A stretch of 64,000 nt of DNA, taken from assembly GCA_965153355.1 (NCBI GenBank), contig OZ231126.1:9176001-9240000 (forward strand), given 5' to 3'. Made by a program: the position numbers and the translations under genes. Source of the stretch: Flaccisagitta enflata. Its lineage: Eukaryota > Chaetognatha > Sagittoidea > Aphragmophora. Numbering within the stretch: the stretch's first letter is position 1; every line of letters starts with the position of its first letter. A model generated the notes under the pieces. That model made no database searches and had not been told where the DNA came from. It was given only the letters and a program-made list of their open reading frames with translations. Positions 53,201 to 63,590 of the stretch are shown here, in pieces.

Positions 53201-55863
53201 GTTGTCCTGAACCAGATTGTAACCAATCTTTCAAGAGTAAAAAAAATCTCACTCTGCACAGAAATACACACAAGACTATCAAGCCTTTCCAATGTATGTG
53301 GTGCGACTTTACTGGTAGGTTTATCTGAAATCCAGGTTGGTTTATTCCTTGTTCATGTTTAAAAGTTTTCTGAGTATGGTTTTGGCCAGTCTGTTTTTGT
53401 GGCGGTATGAAAATGCGCATTTGAGATGCCATGCGTGTGTCTGAAGTAGGGATGTGGAAGCGGTCAATTTTAGTGCCGCTTCCACCGCTTCCGCTTCCGC
53501 TTCCATTTTGTAGTACAAATACTAGTAGCTATCCCATCCTCCAAAACGGAAGCGGTCAATCACTTCCACATCCCTAGTCTGAAGGTTGGAGTATGGAGGG
53601 GGGTTATGTGTCCCTGCCCATCCATCCGCGACAAATTTATAATCCTACATTATTAGCTCCTTCACACATGGTATTTCTCAACTGTGGCCATCCACAGGCT
53701 ATTCTTGTTTGGCATGCATCAGTTGGGTGCTTCACATAGCAAAAGTTGGTTATTTCTTTTCACCCTCTTTATCTAATGCGGAGTGGTTAATTTTAGGACT
53801 CTTACCAGTTTTCTTTTATCAAAAATTGTTCATCTTTGGTTTTTTGTCCTCGACGATCAGTTTACGTCGAGGACTATAACATAGCCTTGATCGTGTAGTA
53901 AGCCGTTTGTTGTCGTCGTCGTGTCAACCCTTAAAAACTTGAGAACCACAACTCAGATGCTGATGAAACTTGGTCAGTGTTATTTTTAGAGCATTACTAA
54001 CCTGTGTACCAACTTTCAACAACATTCATAAATATTTAATACCCTTTGCCTATTATTTTTGTAGTAACATTAATTCCTGGACTTGTGCAATTTACATAGG
54101 GGAAGGGTAGTAAAGGTTCACCAATGTTGTTCAAACTTGTTGTGAAGGTTTATTGCATCAATTAAAGCTCCCCCGCAAGATTTCAGATAATTCTGAGTAT
54201 TGGTTTAGAAGATATAAGGCTATTTTGCTAGTAATATTAATTCCTGGACTTGTGCAATTTACATAGGGGAATGGTAGTAAAGGTTCACCAATGTTGTTCA
54301 AACTTCTTGTGAAGGTTCATTGCATCAATTTAAGCTCCCCTGCAAGATTTCAGTCAATTCTGAGTATTGGTTAAGAAAATATTAGGGTATTTATGATGTA
54401 TCTAGTAACATTATTTCTTGGACTTAAGAATTTTTTTTTTGAAAAAAATGTTTTGTTTTTTTTTTTTTTTTTTGAAATTTATTTTTTTTTTTTTTTGAAA
54501 TTTTTTTTTTTTTTTTGACTTTAAGGTATGCAATTGGTAGCCGGGTCAGACTGAGTAGCCGGGTCAGACTGAGTAGCCGTCAGACTGAGTAAGGTCTTGA
54601 ATTTAAAAAAATTTTTTTTAAATTTTTTTTAAATTTTTTTTTTTAATTTTTTTTTGAAAAAAAATAATTTTTTTTTAAAAATTTTTTTTGAAAATTTTCT
54701 TTGAAAAAAAGGTTTTTTTTTGAAAAAGCTTTTGAAAAAAATTTTTGAAAAATTTTTCTTTTGGACTTTTGTATGCAATTGGTAGCCGGGTCAGACTGAG
54801 TAGGGTCAGACTGAGTAGCCGGGTCAGACTGAGTAGCCGGGTCAGACTGAGTAGCCGGGTCAGACTGAGTAGCCGGGTCAGACTGAGTAGCCGGGTCAGA
54901 CTGAGTAGCCGGGTCAGACTGAGTAGCCGGGTCAGACTGAGTAGCCGGGTCAGACTGAGTAGCCGGGTCAGACTGAGTAGCCGGGTCAGACTGAGTAGCC
55001 GGGTCAGACTGAGTAGCCGGGTCAGACTGAGTAGCCGGGTCAGACTGAGTAGCCGGGTCAGACTGAGTAGCCGGGTCAGACTGAGTAGCCGGGTCAGACT
55101 GAGTAGCCGGGTCAGACTGAGTAGCCGGGTCAGACTGAGTAGCCGGGTCAGACTGAGTAGCCGGGTCAGACACCAAATAGACTACAGTCGAGGACTGTTG
55201 TTTTTAAGCTTTTTAGAAAATTGTTTTTGAGGACCTAATTTGCATAATGCAGTGGGATAAAACAATATGCTGACATTCTTTGAATTAGCTTTTATCAATT
55301 TCTATTCTTCAATGAATTGTTGATCTGCCTCTTCATACGCTCTTTCATAGCTAATGATCTGATATTTTTATTTATTATTACAAATATTATGATTTCTTGA
55401 GATAAATCATTGCCCTTTTATTACCGAAATTACACAGGATTTTACTGAATTCTGGGAAATCTGCGGAAACTTTAAGGCCAAAACAAAAACAGAAGATAAA
55501 GGAATTTTGAAAAAAGGAAAATGGTCATCTTTATGATTTTTGTTCCTCCATATTCCCCCAGTAGGGTGAGAGGATACTCCCAACTTTTGCTATATGAAGC
55601 ACCCAAATGCATCAGTAATTTGATCAGGTTAAAACTTGTTTGATGCCCCAGGTGTTCAGTATAACAACATCCGATCGCATGCTTTAACCTCGCACAAATT
55701 GGAATTTCAAAAAGCTCGAGAGAAGAGGGAGAAGTATTGGCGTCGTACACCTGGCGTTGATGTTGGAGAATTGCCTTTTGCTGGCGTAGACAATGAACAA
55801 TTGCCATCTGCTGGTGTAGACAGTGCAGAAATGCCATCAGCTGGTGTAGACAATGCACAATAG
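47298..55863 (+). CDS. ZnfC: AT-hook, BED-like and C2H2 zinc-finger gene, interrupted by an insertion
   Basis: Exons: 47298-47453, 48274-48335, 48449-49632, 49760-49892, 50093-50215, 50479-50685, 52616-52745, 52848-52908, 53143-53314, 55652-55863. Without a 253 bp insert (250 bp plus duplicated TAT) in exon 3 the CDS would be 2187 nt (728 aa), in phase. As sequenced, the frame stops at 49356-49358 after about 375 residues. The N-terminus (KKRWAIFRRKKQAKVE, DGVDKGEG) is closest to ZnfB. AT-hooks lie near residues 247 (KRKRGRPRK) and 318 (KRKRGRPWK, one Arg changed to Trp). Downstream exons still encode an intact BED-like finger (CRRC...HLKSSH) and seven C2H2-type fingers ending QYNNIRSHALTSH, plus four decapeptide repeats. 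The open downstream frames suggest a recent hit or an uninterrupted allele. Confidence 0.82.
47526..47784 (+). mobile_element. Hairpin-capped element with AAGTGCG stem, ZnfC intron 1
   Basis: AAGTGCGTCCTCGCACTT hairpin, CGGACGTTTGAAATGCG, a (TTCA)n run at 47642-47716, then GCGCACTTATTGGCC and CACTTGGCCTTGCTT. The opposite-orientation relative is at 51846-52095. Confidence 0.8.
48035..48185 (+). mobile_element. Hairpin-capped element with AGTTGCGGAC stem
   Basis: AGTTGCGGACACTCAACT, GTCCGTCTGTTGG, CCCCTGCCCACC, then GTCCGCAACT, which is the exact complement of the first ten bases, and CTCGGCCTTGTT. Confidence 0.78.
49341..49590. mobile_element. 250 bp terminal-inverted-repeat insertion in ZnfC exon 3
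   Basis: Ends are GGGGGTGTTTCTAGTT and AACTAGAAACACGCCC, inverted at 15 of 16 positions. It is flanked by TAT on both sides (49338-49340 and 49591-49593). The inside is CGCTCGCT-rich and non-coding. Removing it with one TAT restores the family sequence DEEYDPEFIPPLNEDG. The transposon superfamily is not assigned. Confidence 0.88.
50280..50462 (+). mobile_element. Degenerate hairpin-capped element, ZnfC intron 5
   Basis: GTCACGTGCACGTGAC palindrome, TCTGTCGGTTGGTTG, two CTGCC(C)CTG boxes, CAAGCGAT, and the GTAGCTGTGTATCCAGCCTT end. Confidence 0.65.
51210..51730. mobile_element. Hairpin motif bracketing a GAGGCTGGGATTTGAGCCTC minisatellite
   Basis: The left flank (51232-51310) has GTTGCCCTTATG ... 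GCGCAGCGGCCCCAAAGG. The right flank (51690-51728) is the inverted CCTTCAGGGCCGCTGCCC. Between them about 15 units of roughly 20 bp occupy 51325-51640. Confidence 0.8.
51846..52095 (-). mobile_element. Hairpin-capped element with AAGTGCG stem (reverse)
   Basis: Read on the minus strand: AAGTGCGTCCTCGCACTT, CCGTTGGTCGGTCTG, (TTCA)n, GCGCACTTATTGGCC and CTTGGCCTTGTT. It matches 47526-47784. Confidence 0.8.
52135..52345 (+). mobile_element. AGTCGCG-type element with AAGTCATTTT units
   Basis: AGTCGCGCGCACGCGACT hairpin, GTCCGTCTGTCTGTCTG, a few AAGTCATTTT units, a TCTTTTAGTC stretch, CACGCGACT, and GGTGTTGGCCTTGTT. It is the unexpanded relative of 27278-28914. Confidence 0.82.
53846..55223 (+). 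mobile_element. GTCCTCGACG-type hairpin-capped element with 18 bp satellite
   Basis: The hairpin is GTCCTCGACG / CGTCGAGGAC. The interior is shared with 34524-35650 and contains a duplicated AATTCCTGGACTTGTGCAAT block. Poly-T (54425-54765) and the satellite follow, then CAGTCGAGGACTG at 55185-55198. GTCGAGGAC repeats the second hairpin arm. Confidence 0.82.
54538..55170 (+). repeat. 18 bp satellite TAGCCGGGTCAGACTGAG
   Basis: About 21 nearly identical units at 54783-55170, plus three at 54538-54590 separated by poly-T/A. The SRVRLS and SDPATQ open frames are period artefacts. Confidence 0.97.
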
Positions 55864-55890
55864 CAAATTACTGGTGTAGACAATAAAACT
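55767..55890 (+). repeat. 30 bp tandem repeat spanning the ZnfC stop codon and poly(A) signal
   Basis: Units of the GCTGGTGTAGACAATGCA type encode PSAGVDNAQ-like decapeptides. TAG replaces a TTG/ATG at the end of the third full unit. The next unit lies past the stop and contains AATAAA at 55882-55887, a candidate polyadenylation signal. Confidence 0.85.
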
Positions 55891-56139
55891 GAATTTTCAC
55901 TACCATTACATGCATAAGCAATGATTAAGCGATATGATTAAGATTTGATTTGGGTCCATGGCTTTTTTAAGCATTACATCCTTAGTGACCAACATGTGGC
56001 TTCATCCATTCCTTGATTGTTGTCGATATTTGGGCATAATGAATAATTCTCAGCACGATTTTGTTTTACTTTCCAAATCCTCCGCTAGAGCGAAGCTTTA
56101 ATTTGAATAGTTTCGGGCCGTGATACATAAAACTCAGCC

Positions 56140-56215
56140 AACCCTTAGCCCTAAAGCTAACCCTGTCCCTAACCTTAAAACTATCCCCAACCCTAAACCC
56201 ACCCCTAACCCTAAT
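56140..56215 (-). repeat. Short degenerate telomere-like block
   Basis: CCCTTAGCCCTAAAGC and CCCTAACC units occur for about 75 bp. Confidence 0.6.
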
Positions 56216-56993
56216 TCAAAAAGCTGCTTAAGAAGTCTTAAAAACAAAAGATCACAGATGATTGCACAAATGTTCCGATATTTGTATATTGATTACCTCT
56301 CATGCATGAAAATTGGCCACCTCCACTCTCCAGTCTCTTTCTGTGAAAGCTTGATTTGATGTTAGCTTAAACTGCAAATCTGTTACAGGGAGGCCATGGT
56401 TTTCGTTCATTCAAGTTGCCATTTTTCTTTGTAGGTGCAGCACCCTGTTCAAGAGCTTTTTGAGAGTTGGTTGAAAAGATTTTAGAGTTAAGTCGTCTAA
56501 TTTGTTTATGTAAGAGGCCTTTTACTTATATTAGGGAACTAAGCAGCGGCAAACCAGCAAGAAATGGGGTGAAAAAAAAGATGTCGTATTTTTTTAAACA
56601 CCTTTGCTATACTAAATATGAATAAATACGATAGGTATTTGATCAATTTTCAATCAGAATTACTTGGAAACACATTATTGTCTGATCCTGTGATTTTTTT
56701 TACGATGAAATTTAATAAAATTGAAAGAGAAAGGAGAAGGGCCTTAAAAATTACCTCCTGAGGTAAGATTGAGGCCAACTCGCTAAAACACGCCAAACCA
56801 CCTTGTAGATTAGCTTACGGGGAATTCATATCTGTTTTCGGAAATTATTTTCTATGTGGCGAAGGATGGCGAGATACAAGACTGTGAGCCTATGCCAAGC
56901 ACAATCATGAGAACCATAAATACCATCATGAAATTGACACATAGAATAGACGCAAACGAGCTACACGTTGTGTACCAATGAAAACGTCTTTTT

Positions 56994-57114
56994 AGATGCG
57001 TCTTCGCATCACTATAAGAGGGTCGGTCCGTCCATCCGTCGGTCCGTCGGTCCGTCCATTATGCCTCTTCTAGTATCACGCAGATGACGCATCTAGTTGT
57101 CCGCTTGGGCTTGG
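56994..57114 (+). mobile_element. Hairpin-capped element with AGATGCGTC stem
   Basis: AGATGCGTCTTCGCATC, (GGTCCGTC)n, GACGCATCT (exact complement of the 5' nonamer) and a GGGCTTGGTT end. A second 5' fragment of the same type (AGATGCATCC) begins at 57117. Confidence 0.78.
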
Positions 57115-57201
57115 TTAGATGCATCCTCGTATCACTATTATAGGCTGTGTCCATTGGTTGATTGGTCAGTTGGTTGGTTGGTCGGTAATGCATTCAATAA
57201 T

Positions 57202-57421
57202 AAGGCCGGATACACGGCTACCCCAGTCGCGTGCGGGTGGGCAGGGGCCGTAATTGAGGTCACCAGATCATTTGGGCAGGAGCAGTGAAGCCAAAATCCC
57301 AGAAACCCAAAAAAAGTAAAGTGTGACGGATGGATGGACCAATGGACCGACGGACCGACAGACCAGACAGACTGACGGACGGACCGACAAAGCGGGGTGT
57401 AGAGTCGCGTAGCACGCGACT
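57202..57421 (-). mobile_element. AGTCGCG-type hairpin-capped element (reverse, complete)
   Basis: The left end is AAGGCCGGATACACGGCTAC, then AGTCGCGTG. The right end is AGTCGCGTAGCACGCGACT. The centre holds CCGTC/GGAC units. Mirror image of 5662-5860. Confidence 0.85.
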
Positions 57422-57547
57422 AAAAACATCAAAATAATGCATTTCTTCAACAGTTACGTGGTTCTACGCAGTAGAAGTAGCATACATTCAGTGACTCATT
57501 CATTCAATAATTCATTTATTCATTCATAAATGACAGTAATTCATAGA

Positions 57548-57814
57548 ACAAGGCCAACACCTTTCAGTCGCGTGCGGTTGTTAAGACCATAAGACCAAAA
57601 GACTGAACACCAAAGGACCAAAACATTAAAAGACTAAATGCAAGCTGTCTTGAAATAACTTAAAATGATCTAAATTGATGTAAAACGAAGAAAAAAAACT
57701 AAGCGTGATGGACAGACGGACAGAGGGATGGATGGACAGATGGACGGACCGACCAACCCGACCAACCGACCAACCGACGGACAGAGCTAGTCATAGAGTC
57801 GCGTGCATGCGACA
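57548..57814 (-). mobile_element. AGTCGCG-type element, TTGGCCTTG-ended (reverse)
   Basis: AACAAGGCCAACACCTTTCA and AGTCGCGTGCGG at left; AGTCGCGTGCATGCGAC at right. The interior AAGACCATAAGACC and ACTTAAAATG motifs match 52135-52345. Confidence 0.82.
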
Positions 57815-58240
57815 TAAAAACATGCATTCATAAAAAAACATTCATTCATTCAAAGAGGACGCCTCGTTCTGTTTTAAAATGAAATTAGTTCATACATGTC
57901 AGGAGCTTTCAAATTTCAAAATAGTAGTCTGGTGGAGCTAGTTCTAACTGACGTAGCCCTTGAGCTAGCTCCTTACAAAGATCGTTGCCCACAGTCATTG
58001 AGAGAAAAAGTTCTAGCAGTTGTGCAAAGAGATGTTTATACACGCGAATGAAGAAATGAATGTTAATAAACACTTTAAACAGGCCTTAATTAAGTGATTC
58101 TGTTGACCGTGCACGCCGGGCACGCACACGCCACTCACAATTATGTGTAAATGAAGTTATTTCCTCAATCTTACACGTTTGTTTACTAAAGATGAATAAA
58201 TGAAACGATTCTCATGACAACAAAGCAACGGCTTCTTTTT

Positions 58241-58387
58241 AGTCGCGGACACGCCGTGTCGGTTGGTAGGTCGGTAGGATGGTACGTCCGTGACAATTTT
58301 CATTGAATTCCGAGCGGTTTATGGTTTTTTCCATTACCGCCCCTGCCCAACCGTCCGCGACTGGATTGCCGTGTATCCGGCCTTGTT
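58241..58387 (+). mobile_element. Hairpin-capped element with AGTCGCGGAC stem
   Basis: AGTCGCGGACACGCCG at the 5' end. GTCCGCGACT, its exact ten-base complement, lies before GCCGTGTATCCGGCCTTGTT. Confidence 0.8.
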
Positions 58388-58541
58388 TTTTAGTCGGCTG
58401 CTACGGTTGGTTGTTCCGTCACATTCTACCTGGTTTTTTTATTTGCGGTCTTAGGTCTCACTGTTTCTCCCTCAATGCTTCAATGACCTAAAATGCGACC
58501 CCTGTCCACAACTGGGATAGCCTTGTATCCGGCCTTCTTGT
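58388..58541 (+). mobile_element. Degenerate hairpin-capped element, adjacent copy
   Basis: Begins TTTTTAGTCGGCTGCTACGG directly after the previous element's TTGTT. It has CACATTCTACC, CCCCTGTCC and the TAGCCTTGTATCCGGCCTTC end, but the stems have decayed. Confidence 0.65.
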
Positions 58542-58581
58542 TATGTTCAACTCCAACAAAGTTGTGAGTGCGGGTCATGGC

Positions 58582-58583
<2 letters not shown>

Positions 58584-58639
<56 letters not shown>

Positions 58640-58760
58640 GTGTGTGTGTGTGTGTGTGCGTGTGGCTGTGTGTGGCTGTGTGTGTGCGTGTGGCTGTGTG
58701 TGTGTGTGTGTGGCTGAGTGGCTTTGTTTGTTTGTTTGTTTGTGTGTGTGTGTGTGGTGG
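58584..58760 (+). repeat. (TG)n array
   Basis: About 170 bp of TG units with CGTG and GGCTG variants. Poly-Cys/Val frames are artefacts. Confidence 0.97.
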
Positions 58761-59305
58761 TTGTACAAATTAAAATCTTACGGAAAATGTGGTTGATTAT
58801 TATCTTTTTAACCGATGTAGATTTCCAAGTAAAAGATGACCTATCAATTTTCCCAAAATTCTACCAACACTCAAATCTTATCACTAACGGTTGGCCTAGG
58901 TGGCCCTAGGTGGCCCTAGGTGGTGCCAGCATCATTACCAGTGTCTATATTAATTGTCTGGTAGGTTTTGAGGGTGTAATTGCTCATCTCGACTCATTGC
59001 AAAACACTGAATAGCTCCATTTTCTTGGAGAAAAAAAAGTGCCAGAAACTTAGTGGCAGGTACCGCTCATTTACACTACTCTAGGCGGTATGAAATGAGT
59101 CCCAAGTGTCAATTATGGCTGTCATCCGTGTGACCCATGTAAATACGAGCCAATCCATGTGCTGGAGGCCATATTGAAACATTTCAGTTGTTTTCGTATT
59201 AGTACCCTACTTATATAGCATCAGATTAAACGATGATACGCATCTGTTTAATTAGCTGATTTTGCGGTTTTCAATCTCACATACATTCCTGGCATTGGTG
59301 GCAGG

Positions 59306-61742
59306 ATGGAAGTTGGCAAGGCTGCTTTTGTTACCTTGCCTGATGAAATTGTGCATGTCGGGAGACAAAAAAAGAGGTAAGATCAATACTTGCCAAAATT
59401 GTTTACGTAAGATGGAGGGCTGACGACCCCATGATTAAACGATAAGGGGGGGGCCTAATTGGCTCAATTTTTTTTCAATCAGAAGTTTTTGCAGCGGAAT
59501 ATCAGAAAACAGATGAAGGGTAAGGCGCTTTAGATCCTATCTAGGTTTTGTGATTTGATTATCCCAATTGGCCCAACCAGCCTGATGACCTATTTGGATT
59601 GAACTTGATAAAGAGTCTCTGAAGGGAAGAATTTCACATTTGTGAAAGATAAATTGAGATTTGAGCGTGCTAACTGGCCCAGCCTACTTAACTGGCTTAC
59701 TGGCCTTAAAGTAAATGTGCATAACTTGGGAGCCTTTCTACCAATTTAGTTGAATTTTGATGTGAAGTATTCCAATGGGAACTGGCCTACCATCCAACTA
59801 GCCCACTGGCTCAGTGAAAAACTTGTGTAGCTTTGTCATGTTTTACAAAAGGGCCTAATGCAAAATTTGCTCTGAATGAATGTGTATTTTCCTCCTATCT
59901 CAGGTGGGAGAGGGCCAGGAATGCCTCTTTCTGCGTTACTGATGAGTCTTTTGCCGAAATGCTACTCGACCTGCTTCTTTTCTTACCTGTACCAAGATCA
60001 AAGGGAGTTGATGGAGATAAAGAAAAACATGGCAATGAGGGACTGGATGGTGCCAGAAATGAAGAGTGCGGTGATGAACCAAAGCTTATTCCTGTTGACT
60101 GTGTGATGAAAACGGAAAAAGCTGAATCGGCGACAGTAATTGCAGAGAAGGTAGCCAGAAAATCATTATCTAACAATACCAAAGATATCCAAACCAGCGC
60201 CCGAGCCCCAGCCGTGCAAAACATTACTGAGTCTGGTATAAATGGCCTTACTGACAACCAAATAGACTCAAATGTGTGCAGTGATCCCTCTGTTGATAAT
60301 GGTGATATTTCTAATAATGAAACAAAGGAAGCTGCATGCATAGATGACAAAATCTTGGAAATCAACTCCAAGTGCAAAGATGAAGATAATGCCAGCAATG
60401 TGGATGAAGTGAGCATGGTGGATGTGGAGGTAAAGGATAATATGAGTCACAGGAGTGATCCAGGGAAGGTGCTTGTGCGAAAAAAGCGTGGTCGACCAAG
60501 AAAGGGAGGTGACAGAATCTTGATGATTGACTCCAAGTGCAAACATGAAGAAAATGCCAGCGATGTGGAAGATGTGAGCAAGGTAGATGTTGAGATAAAG
60601 GAAAATGAAGGCTGTGATCCAAGGGAGGTGCCAGTGCGAAACAAAGGTGGCCGGCCTCGAAAAAAGGAGCAAAAAAGGGGGAGACCTCGAAAATATTTCA
60701 GCAAAGAAGATGCTGAAGCAGCGAAAAAAGAGCATGTACGAAGACAACAGGAGAAGGACAATTTAAAACAAGTAAGATGTTAATTCCTATCATCGAAACC
60801 CTGACTCTCCACCATTGTAGAAGTGTCATCGCTTCTTCTGCTGGATTGCATAAGGTCACTAAGGTTTGGTGACATACCCAACTATCTGGTGCGCCATAAC
60901 CATGGCCAAAAAAAAGAAAGAAAGAAAAAGAAAGAAAAAGAAAGAAAGAAAGAAAGAAAAAGAAAGAAAAAGAAAGAAAAAGAAAGAAAGAAAAAAGAAA
61001 GAAAGAAAAAGAAAGAAAAAAAAGAAAGAAAAAGAAAGAAAAAGAAAGAAAAAGAAAGAAAAAGAAAGAAAAAGAAAGAAAAAGAAAGAAAAAGAAAGAA
61101 AAAGAAAGAAAAAGAAAGGAAAGAAAGGGAAAGAAAGGGAAAGAAAGGAAAAGAAAGGAAAAGAAAGGGAAAGAAAGGAAAAGAAAGGAAAAGAAAGGAA
61201 AAGAAAGGAAAAGAAAGGAAAGAAAGGAAAAGAAAGGAAAAGAAAGGAAAAGAAAGGAAAAGAAAGGAAAAGAAAGGAAAAGAAAGGAAAAGAAAGAGAA
61301 AAGAAAGAGGAAAGAAAGAGGAAAGAAAGAGGAAAGAAAGAGGAAAGAAAGAGGAAAGAAAGAGGAAAGAAAGAGGAAAGAAAGAGGAAAGAAAGAGGAA
61401 AGAAAGAGGAGGGAAAGAGGAGGGAAAGAGGAGGGAAAGAGGAGGGAAAGAGGAGGGAAAGAGGAGGGAAAGAGGAGGGAAAGAGGAGGGAAAGAGGAGG
61501 GAAAGAGGAGGGAAAGAGGAAGAAAAGAGGAAGAAAAGAGGAAGGAAAAAAAAGGAAAGAAAGAAGAATTGGATGTTCTTCGCGGTTTTTAACCTTTGCA
61601 TTACCAAGCAAGCAAACAGTTGATCTATGTAGTGATGAGCGTGGACACTTATGAGTTGGACCACATTACTTTAAAACAAAGTTGCACCAAAGGGGAAGGG
61701 CTGATTCTGTCCTTCATGCGTGTCTGTCTCTCTCTCTCTCTG

Positions 61743-61813
<71 letters not shown>

Positions 61814-63501
61814 TTTGGCGTACGCGCGTACTTGTGGAATGACAAACGCTTACGTTTATGAGTCCGCAGAAATTGAAGGAACGCTTACGATTACGCTTAC
61901 GAGTACAGCCAAAAATGGCGAGTGCAGCAAGTACGTGTCCGCGTCCGCGTATGATTATGCCATCGCTGGCTTGAATATGTGCTTGGGTGAAATAATTTTC
62001 CCCAACAGCCCACCCAGCCATCAATGGTACTTATTGAGGTTTAATTTCAAAACTCAAAAAATTTTAAAATTTTGTCAGAAACATGGTCACACATGATTGC
62101 TTGAACGCTATTGATAACCATTTTACTGTCATATTGATTTCCTTATTGTATTCAGATAATTTTTTTAGCAATAGAACTGCCAGTGATATATCTTTTTAAG
62201 CCTAATTTGCGTGAAGTATGAGCTTACAAAAGAAAATCCAAGTATGGATTCATTCACACTATTCAACGGACTACAGTCGTCTACTTGTCGGAGCGAATTG
62301 AAGACGACGATTAAGATATAGCTTATAGTCTTTAGTTTTTAGCCCTGTGTGTTTGTTTGCGCGCTTCTGTCATGTCATGACGAATAAAATATCATTCATA
62401 TGTAATAATAAGCAGGCTACATGATGATTATGGTTTTGTTCAATTTTCAAATGTAAAATTGATGAATTTCACCCTGTCCATGGTTGGGTTACCATGAGAC
62501 CAGCCAAGAGTGTTCAGTGAGAAGGTTCCCCGGCCCTGATGTCTGGCAAGCGGGCCTATGAAATGAAGACTGTTTGATTTGTGCGGAATCGTGCATTTAA
62601 GAGTGTTTGTGTGTGTGTGCGTGTGCGTTTGTAGGGAGGTTGTTTGTCCCTGCATATCTATCCCCGACATTGTTGTAACCAAGGATTACATGTTCCTCAT
62701 ATAGGCAGCTTGGAACGAGAAATGTCGTGAGTACTTCAATGAGAATGAGGATGAGGAGAAGGAGGAGAGGAAGAGGAAGAAGGAGAAAGAAGAGGAGGAA
62801 AAGGAAGTGAGCGCAGGGATTGAGAAAGGAAGTGAGATGTCACGCTTACGTTTACGATTACGCTTGGAGGACAAGGCGCAGACAGTATCGAGGGACAATA
62901 ATGGGATGAGAACAGAGTTGGAAGAGGAGGAGGAAGAAATGGAAGTGGATGATCTTGATCGGTCTGATGATCCCGATTATGATCCTGAATTTGTCGACGA
63001 ATGCTTGGAAGATTCAGAGGAGGATTTTGAGGAGGAGTTGGAATGGGATTCGAAAAATCTGGGGCTAGCCCTGGAAGGCGTGTCGACAGAGAAAGAAAAG
63101 GAGAAAATGGAGGTAGTTGCCTTGTTATAACTATAAATTGTGTTTTAAGGATATCTTGCGCGCATGTTTTTAGGTGCGACAAAGCACCTCTGTAACTGGC
63201 TGTGTCTGTTGCTAAGTTGGTCTGTTTGTCGGGAACGCATTTGTTCGACGATCAACCCGTCGCACCTTATTGGCCTACTTGGCCTAGTTTTTATGCGCTG
63301 AATTTATGCTCAATTTGCGCGTTGGTAATGAGTTCAGTATTATCTTGTAGGAATTTCAAAATGAGAAAAATTTGGAGCATTTCGACATTTTGGTGGGTGA
63401 AGAGGAGAGAGTTGCCTGCCGTCTTTGCAATGCACGAATCCTGTCCAATATAAAATCACTCGCTAACCATTTGAAACTGCAACATGGTTAGACTTAACTA
63501 C

Positions 63502-63590
<89 letters not shown>

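Larger units (their letters stand above)
55864..59305 (+). other. ZnfC-ZnfD intergenic region
   Basis: Contains a short CCCTAACC-type block, five hairpin-capped elements (56994-58541), a (TG)n array and otherwise AT-rich DNA. No gene was recognised at 56220-56990 or 58780-59300. Confidence 0.7.

Noticed and set aside
54643-55230. 18 bp direct repeats as a possible CRISPR array or secreted repeat protein
   Set aside because: The units are contiguous with no unique spacers, the context is a eukaryotic intron, and the frames result from the 18 bp period.
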